DNA of 64,000 nt from Pseudomonas moorei. GTDB taxonomy: Bacteria; Pseudomonadota; Gammaproteobacteria; Pseudomonadales; Pseudomonadaceae. Shown piece by piece: positions 59,487 through 64,000 of the stretch. Below the pieces are notes generated by a model, which was given only the letters and a program-made list of their open reading frames with translations, searched no databases and was not told the DNA's origin. The translations under genes and the position numbers were made by a program. The number at the start of each line of letters is the position of its first letter. The stretch's first letter is position 1. The stretch spans positions 62,001-126,000 of the forward strand of contig NZ_VZPP01000008.1 of NCBI RefSeq assembly GCF_008801475.1, given 5' to 3'.

Positions 59487-60848
59487 TCAGCGTTGGCTGC
59501 CTGAGGGTTTCATGGGAAGCAGAACGTCCAGCGAGCTTTTTCCCGGCATCGAAATCAACTCGACGCGGCCGCCAAAATGTTCGACCCGTTCGCGGATATT
59601 ACGCAAGCCAATGCCCGCGTGACGACGCTCGACCTGAGCGACGTTGAAACCGACGCCGTCATCGACCACGGTCAGGCGCACGTTTTCTTCAGATCCATGC
59701 AAGGTGATGGAGACGTTTTTGGCCTGGGCGTGGCGTTCGATGTTGGTCAGGCCTTCCTGCACGATACGAAACAGCGAAACGGCGGCGCCATCGACTAACT
59801 GGCAGTCGAATTCGTTGTCGTTGTAAGTCACCGTCAGCCCGCTGCGCTGCTCGAATTCGGCGGCCAGCTGGCCAATGGCGGCCGGCAGGCCCAGGGTGTC
59901 GAGCAAGGACGAGCGCAGGTCGTGGGAGAGGCTGCGCACTTCGCCAATCGCTTCGCCCAGGCGTTCGGTGGCGTCTCTCAAGATGCCCAGGCCCTTGTCC
60001 TGTCCGTTTTCCAGAACATGGCTGGCCAGTTCGAACTGAAACTTGATCGACACCAGCACCTGACTGATGCCGTCATGCAGTTCGCGGGAAACCCGTGATC
60101 GTTCTTCTTCCTGCAGGCTGACAATACGCTGGGTCAGGCGCTGCAGTTTTTTATCCGCCAGACGATGCTCGCTGACATTGAGGGTCATGCCGGTGGCGAA
60201 CACGAACAACACCGCCACCAGTGCGACCACGGCAATCGCCATCATGGTTTTGCGGATGCCCTGGGCGACTTCGGCGCGGGCCTGCTGGGTGGCGCGTTCG
60301 ACGTCTTCGAGGTAGATGCCGGTGCCGAGCATCCAGCCCCAACGGTCGAGCATCACCACATAGGCGAGTTTGTCGGTCACCTGGCCGGACGAGGGTTTGT
60401 TCCAGGCGTAGCGTTGAAAGCCTTCGCCCGATTGCGCGCTTTTGAGCAACGCCTGGATCACCGGCAAACCGTGGGGGTCTTTCATGTCCCACAGGTATTT
60501 GCCCACCAGCTCCGACTGCCGCGCGTGCATCAGGCTGCGGCCTTCGTGGTCATAGACAAAGAAGTAGCCGTTGATGCCGAAGCTCAGCTTGCGCAGTTCT
60601 TCGAGCACCTGTTGCTGGGCATGCGCGTCCCCGTGACCGTCGTCGTACAGCGGCGCGATCAGACTTTGCGCCATTTCCACGTAGTTTTTCAGTTCGGCCC
60701 GCTTGCTCGCCAGAATGCTGTCTTCGATCAGCTGTGCCTGTTGGTCGCCCAGTTGGCGATTGAGGGAAATCACCAGCGCGCAGATGACAGCGATGGCCAG
60801 CACCAACGGCAGAATTCCGAGCGCGACGATTTTGTGTTTGAGCTGCAT
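59487..60848 (-). CDS. Histidine kinase with periplasmic Cache sensor
   Basis: This 453-residue protein has an N-terminal membrane segment, a periplasmic Cache domain (residues about 30-190, with GYFFVYDHEGRSLMHAR and the end WGWMLGTGIYLEDV, as in sCache_2) and a second membrane segment around 205-222. The cytoplasmic kinase has His in SRELHDGISQVL (HisKA_3 type) and an ATPase with IRERVEHFGGRVEL. This class often senses acetate, pyruvate or other small organic acids. It is on the opposite strand to the CstA-type transporter. Confidence 0.9.
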   Translation of the reverse strand: MQLKHKIVALGILPLVLAIAVICALVISLNRQLGDQQAQLIEDSILASKRAELKNYVEMAQSLIAPLYDDGHGDAHAQQQVLEELRKLSFGINGYFFVYDHEGRSLMHARQSELVGKYLWDMKDPHGLPVIQALLKSAQSGEGFQRYAWNKPSSGQVTDKLAYVVMLDRWGWMLGTGIYLEDVERATQQARAEVAQGIRKTMMAIAVVALVAVLFVFATGMTLNVSEHRLADKKLQRLTQRIVSLQEEERSRVSRELHDGISQVLVSIKFQFELASHVLENGQDKGLGILRDATERLGEAIGEVRSLSHDLRSSLLDTLGLPAAIGQLAAEFEQRSGLTVTYNDNEFDCQLVDGAAVSLFRIVQEGLTNIERHAQAKNVSITLHGSEENVRLTVVDDGVGFNVAQVERRHAGIGLRNIRERVEHFGGRVELISMPGKSSLDVLLPMKPSGSQR

Positions 60849-60898
60849 CTTGACTCCTGCCCCCGCGAAGGCTCGGGATCATATGCCAAACAGGCACC

Positions 60899-61028
60899 TT
60901 GTAGGAGATAGCCAAAGGTCCGCTGGTCGATGCAGATCTCCTGCTCGCGATGGTCGTCAACGATGACGCGGGTTGTCTGAATGCCCGCGTTGCCCTGACG
61001 TCCATCGCGAGCAGGCTCGCTCCTACAG
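60899..61028. repeat. REPIN, one half degenerate
   Basis: TTGTAGGAGATAGCC...CTGCTCGCGATGG and the well-conserved inverted half CATCGCGAGCAGGCTCGCTCC enclose a centre with GATGACGCGGG. The first half carries an insertion relative to other copies in this window. It lies in the divergent gap between kinase and cstA. Confidence 0.7.
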
Positions 61029-61044
61029 GGGATTGGCGGTCGTC

Positions 61045-61075
61045 TACGTAGAACTACGTAGAAATCGCATACGTA
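61045..61075. promoter_or_regulatory. TACGTA array upstream of cstA
   Basis: TACGTA occurs at 61045, 61055 and 61070, all palindromic. The array lies 115-145 bases before the cstA start; the -10 candidate is TATAAA at 61142-61147 with a weak -35, so an activator is needed. The NarL-type regulator is the likely binder. Confidence 0.55.
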
Positions 61076-61189
61076 GTAACGCGGATTTATTTGTGGACGG
61101 CATGCGCGGATATTGGGCCAGCTCCGCAATGCGGACACAATTATAAAAATTACCGCCGCAGTCCACCGGCTGTCGGCAGGAGACATTCT

Positions 61190-63247
61190 ATGCCCCGTCT
61201 GGCTAAACACCTCGCCTGGTTTGCCGTGGCTGTCCTGGGAGCGATTGCGCTGAGTGTCGTGGCCCTGCGCCGCGGCGAAGCGATCAACGCCCTGTGGATC
61301 GTCGTCGCAGCCGTCGCTATCTACCTGGTTGCCTACCGTTACTACAGCCTGTTCATCGCCAATAAAGTGATGCAGCTCGACCCCAATCGAGCCACACCGG
61401 CTGTGCTCAACAACGATGGTCTGGACTACGTACCGACCAACAAACACGTGCTCTTCGGTCACCACTTCGCGGCCATCGCCGGCGCGGGTCCGCTGGTCGG
61501 TCCGGTGTTGGCGGCGCAAATGGGCTACCTGCCCGGCACGCTGTGGCTGATCGCCGGCGTGGTGCTGGCTGGCGCCGTGCAGGACTTCATGGTCCTGTTC
61601 ATGTCCACCCGCCGCAATGGCCGCTCCCTGGGCGACATGGTCCGTGAAGAAATGGGCCGCATTCCCGGAACCATCGCGCTGTTCGGCTGCTTCCTGATCA
61701 TGATCATCATCCTCGCGGTGCTGGCGCTGATCGTGGTCAAGGCTCTGGCGGACAGCCCGTGGGGCATGTTCACGGTCATGGCGACCATCCCGATCGCGAT
61801 GTTCATGGGCATCTACATGCGCTACATCCGTCCGGGCCGCATCGGTGAAATCTCGGTGATCGGCGTGGTGCTGTTGCTGGGTTCGATCTGGCTGGGCGGG
61901 CAGATTGCCGCCGATCCGGCGTGGGCCAAGGTCTTTACCTTCACCGGTATCCAGATCACCTGGATGCTGATTGGCTACGGCTTCGTCGCAGCCGTTCTGC
62001 CGGTGTGGCTGATCCTGGCGCCACGGGATTATCTGTCGACCTTCCTCAAGATCGGCACCATCGTCGCCCTGGCCATCGGCATCCTGGTGACCATGCCCGA
62101 GCTGAAAATGCCGGCGCTGACCCAGTTCATCGACGGCACCGGGCCGGTGTGGAAGGGCGGGCTGTTCCCGTTCCTGTTCATCACCATCGCCTGTGGCGCG
62201 GTGTCCGGTTTCCACGCGCTGATCGCTTCGGGCACCACGCCGAAGCTGCTCGCCAGTGAAGGTCATGCCCGTTACATCGGTTACGGCGGCATGCTGATGG
62301 AATCCTTCGTCGCCATCATGGCCATGGTCGCCGCCTCGGTGATCGATCCAGGCGTGTATTTCGCCATGAACAGCCCGGCCGCCGTGGTCGGTGCCGATGC
62401 CGTGAGCGTCGCGCAAACCGTCAGCAGCTGGGGCTTCGCCATCACCCCGGACGCCCTGCAAGCGGTTGCCAGGGACATCGGTGAGACCACCATCCTGGCC
62501 CGTGCCGGTGGTGCGCCGACCCTGGCGGTCGGCATCGCGCAGATCCTGCACCACGTCCTGCCGGGTGAAAACACCATGGCGTTCTGGTACCACTTCGCGA
62601 TCCTGTTCGAAGCCCTGTTCATCCTGACGGCGGTCGACGCCGGTACCCGTGCCGGGCGGTTCATGCTGCAGGACCTGCTCGGTTCCTTCGTGCCGGCGCT
62701 GCGCCGTACCGACTCCTGGACCGCCAACCTGATCGCGACCGCCGGGTGCGTGGCGATGTGGGGTTACCTGCTGTACCAGGGCGTGATCGATCCGCTGGGT
62801 GGCATCAATACCCTGTGGCCGCTGTTCGGTATTTCCAACCAGATGCTGGCCGGTATCGCGCTGATGCTTGGCACCGTCGTGCTGATCAAGATGAAACGCC
62901 AGCGCTACGTCTGGGTCACGCTGTTGCCTGCGGTGTGGTTGCTGATCTGCACCACCACGGCCGGTTTCATCAAGCTGTTCGACGCCAACCCGGCGATCGG
63001 CTTCCTGTCACTGGCGAAAAAATACAGCGATGCGCTGGCCAAAGGTCAGGTGCTGGCTCCGGCCAAGAACATTGACCAGATGCAGCATGTGATTTTCAAC
63101 GCCTACACCAACGCCACACTGACCGCGCTGTTCCTGTTCGTGGTGTTCAGCATCCTGTTCTTTGCGCTCAAGGTCGGTGTCGCGGCCTGGGGTACAAAAG
63201 AGCGTACGGACAAAGAAGCGCCATTCCAGGCCCTGCCGGAGGCGTAA
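61190..63247 (+). CDS. cstA: CstA-family carbon-starvation/pyruvate transporter
   Basis: This 685-residue inner-membrane protein of the CstA family has about 16-18 membrane segments. Family blocks are FGHHFAAIAGAGPLVGPVLAAQMGYLPG, GTLWLIAGVVLAGAVQDFMVLFMSTRRNGRSLGDM and TLWPLFGISNQMLAGIALMLG. E. coli members CstA and BtsT import pyruvate or peptides under carbon limitation. AGGAG precedes the ATG at 61190. It is co-transcribed with the YbdD-type gene 14 bases downstream. The divergent Cache-kinase system probably regulates it. Confidence 0.92.
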   Translation: MPRLAKHLAWFAVAVLGAIALSVVALRRGEAINALWIVVAAVAIYLVAYRYYSLFIANKVMQLDPNRATPAVLNNDGLDYVPTNKHVLFGHHFAAIAGAGPLVGPVLAAQMGYLPGTLWLIAGVVLAGAVQDFMVLFMSTRRNGRSLGDMVREEMGRIPGTIALFGCFLIMIIILAVLALIVVKALADSPWGMFTVMATIPIAMFMGIYMRYIRPGRIGEISVIGVVLLLGSIWLGGQIAADPAWAKVFTFTGIQITWMLIGYGFVAAVLPVWLILAPRDYLSTFLKIGTIVALAIGILVTMPELKMPALTQFIDGTGPVWKGGLFPFLFITIACGAVSGFHALIASGTTPKLLASEGHARYIGYGGMLMESFVAIMAMVAASVIDPGVYFAMNSPAAVVGADAVSVAQTVSSWGFAITPDALQAVARDIGETTILARAGGAPTLAVGIAQILHHVLPGENTMAFWYHFAILFEALFILTAVDAGTRAGRFMLQDLLGSFVPALRRTDSWTANLIATAGCVAMWGYLLYQGVIDPLGGINTLWPLFGISNQMLAGIALMLGTVVLIKMKRQRYVWVTLLPAVWLLICTTTAGFIKLFDANPAIGFLSLAKKYSDALAKGQVLAPAKNIDQMQHVIFNAYTNATLTALFLFVVFSILFFALKVGVAAWGTKERTDKEAPFQALPEA

Positions 63248-63261
63248 ACGAGGATTGCACC

Positions 63262-63459
63262 ATGTTCAATGACCTGAGTCGCCTTGGTAAATACCTCGGT
63301 CAGGCCGCACGCCTGATGGTCGGCATGCCCGACTACGAAAACTACGTCGAGCACATGCAAAACAAACACCCGGACCAACCGGTGATGGACTACGAGGCGT
63401 TCTTCCGCGAACGCCAGGAAGCCCGTTACGGCAGCAAGGCTGGACCGAAGTGTTGTTGA
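63262..63459 (+). CDS. YbdD/YjiX-family small protein
   Basis: This 65-residue protein reads MFNDLSRLGKYLGQAARLMVGMPDYENYVEHMQNKHPDQPVMDYEAFFRERQEARYG, the family pattern (VGxPDYExYxxHxxxxHPxxPxMxxxEFFRxRxxARYG), and ends with two Cys. It always follows CstA-type genes and is needed for transport in E. coli. GAGG lies upstream of the ATG. Confidence 0.93.
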   Translation: MFNDLSRLGKYLGQAARLMVGMPDYENYVEHMQNKHPDQPVMDYEAFFRERQEARYGSKAGPKCC

Positions 63460-63515
63460 GCGAATGAAAAACCGGCCGGTCAGGCCGGTTGAACGAGAAG
63501 TTCAGCCTGACCAAC

Positions 63516-63551
63516 AAGCCCTGCATGTTTGCGCGTGCAGGGCTTTTTTCG
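63516..63551 (+). terminator. Rho-independent terminator
   Basis: AAGCCCTGCA and the complementary TGCAGGGCTT form the stem, followed by TTTTTT. It ends the cstA-ybdD operon. A smaller hairpin ACCGGCC/GGCCGGT lies at 63471-63489. Confidence 0.9.
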
Positions 63552-63681
63552 TTTCACTCGGCAGGCTGTGCCGGACGGGTTGCCTTTGAACTGATCCGCC
63601 TTTTTCCACCCCATCTGGTGCTTCCCGGCGCAATCGGCTTGCCGCTACAGTCAAGCGCGCAACGTCAGGGGAGATCAGTTC

Positions 63682-64000
63682 ATGTACAGCTCGCTGGCAA
63701 TACCGGGCAGCGCCCGGCAGTTTCATGATCGGATCTATGCCGGCGAGATCATTCGCGTGACTGAGTTGTCAGCCATGTCAGCGCTGGTGGCATTGACCCG
63801 AGCGTTGCTGGAAGATGCGCTGCATCCCTGGGCGCCGCAGGAGATCCATCGTTATCTGAGCCACCGCGAGCAGACGCTACGTTTTGCCCAATGTCAGAGC
63901 GCTTTCGCCGGCGCGACCGAGATCCGCCAGAGTTGGCAGGCCGTGCTGGAAAGCCTGGGGATGGCCGCCGATGCCCTGGCCTGTGACCGTTTGCACCTGC
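63682..64000 (+). CDS. Start of a hypothetical protein, cut by the window end
   Basis: This frame begins MYSSLAIPGSARQFHDRIYAGEIIRVTELSAMSALVALTRALLEDALHPWAPQEIH and runs off the window. GGGGAGATC lies before the ATG. The helical N-terminus and the last visible residues (ACDRLHL) resemble a conserved Pseudomonas protein with a later dioxygenase-like domain, but that part is outside the window, so I leave it unassigned. Confidence 0.7.
   Translation, partial: MYSSLAIPGSARQFHDRIYAGEIIRVTELSAMSALVALTRALLEDALHPWAPQEIHRYLSHREQTLRFAQCQSAFAGATEIRQSWQAVLESLGMAADALACDRLHL

Noticed and set aside
60770..62593. Minus-strand frame of 607 codons opposite cstA
   Set aside because: Hydrophilic His/Asp/Gln-rich product is the shadow of a membrane protein.
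1..64000. Prophage, insertion sequence or genomic island
   Set aside because: No transposase, integrase, phage structural gene or direct-repeat att site was seen, and composition is even apart from small patches.

Overview
The window is chromosomal DNA of a Pseudomonas, most likely of the P. fluorescens group. The support is uniformly GC-rich coding, strong purine-rich ribosome binding sites, many copies of the GTGGGAGCGAGC-type REP/REPIN palindrome between genes, and a gene set typical of a soil or rhizosphere generalist: many small catabolic modules, each with its own transporter and regulator. I see no insertion sequence, prophage, integrase, CRISPR array or rRNA. The only RNA gene I can support is a tRNA-Gln(UUG).

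Layout. 1-6.1 kb: end of a LysR gene, then a sugar-acid type operon (AldA-like aldehyde dehydrogenase, MFS transporter, enolase-superfamily dehydratase, GMC oxidoreductase). 6.1-13.4 kb: single-domain response regulator, HAD phosphatase, exported epoxide-hydrolase-like protein, cupin, tRNA-Gln, polyamine-type binding protein, Rof, and a regulator/beta-propeller pair. 13.4-18.3 kb: a module for N-methylated amino acids or betaines (TetR regulator, ProC paralogue, DgcA-like demethylase, betaine-binding protein) with matching TGTAC operator arrays. 18.3-25.3 kb: DMT exporter with AraC regulator, a NitT/TauT-type ABC transporter without a binding protein, and an MFS transporter. 25.4-34.1 kb: an unassigned catabolic module made of an MmgE/PrpD protein, two PuuE-like polysaccharide-deacetylase-fold proteins, a polar amino-acid ABC transporter, an argininosuccinate-lyase-like enzyme and a divergent LysR regulator.

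34.4-41 kb: old yellow enzyme, luciferase-like monooxygenase and LysR; enoyl-CoA hydratase; cupin with AraC regulator; a lipoprotein. 41-49.4 kb: a Rut-like module (luciferase-like monooxygenase, flavin reductase, isochorismatase-type hydrolase, two NCS1 permeases) together with a dCache chemoreceptor. Three of its promoters share a TGGWATACCRTAATAY element whose regulator is not in the window. 49.4-54.2 kb: benABC-D for benzoate 1,2-dioxygenation, preceded by two textbook BenR/XylS sites but without benR or the cat genes, then an alpha/beta hydrolase. 54.2-58.7 kb: small stress and envelope genes (Nudix, osmE, lipoproteins) and an Rrf2 regulator divergent from an NDH-2-like flavoprotein. 58.8-64 kb: a Cache-domain NarL-type two-component system divergent from a CstA-family (pyruvate-type) transporter and its YbdD partner, then a gene cut by the window end.

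The strongest leads are the 25.4-34.1 kb module, the shared-operator regulon with its own chemoreceptor at 41-49.4 kb, and the enolase-superfamily enzyme that has Gly where the family has a metal-binding Asp. Functions are inferred from motifs and neighbours; no database search was run.
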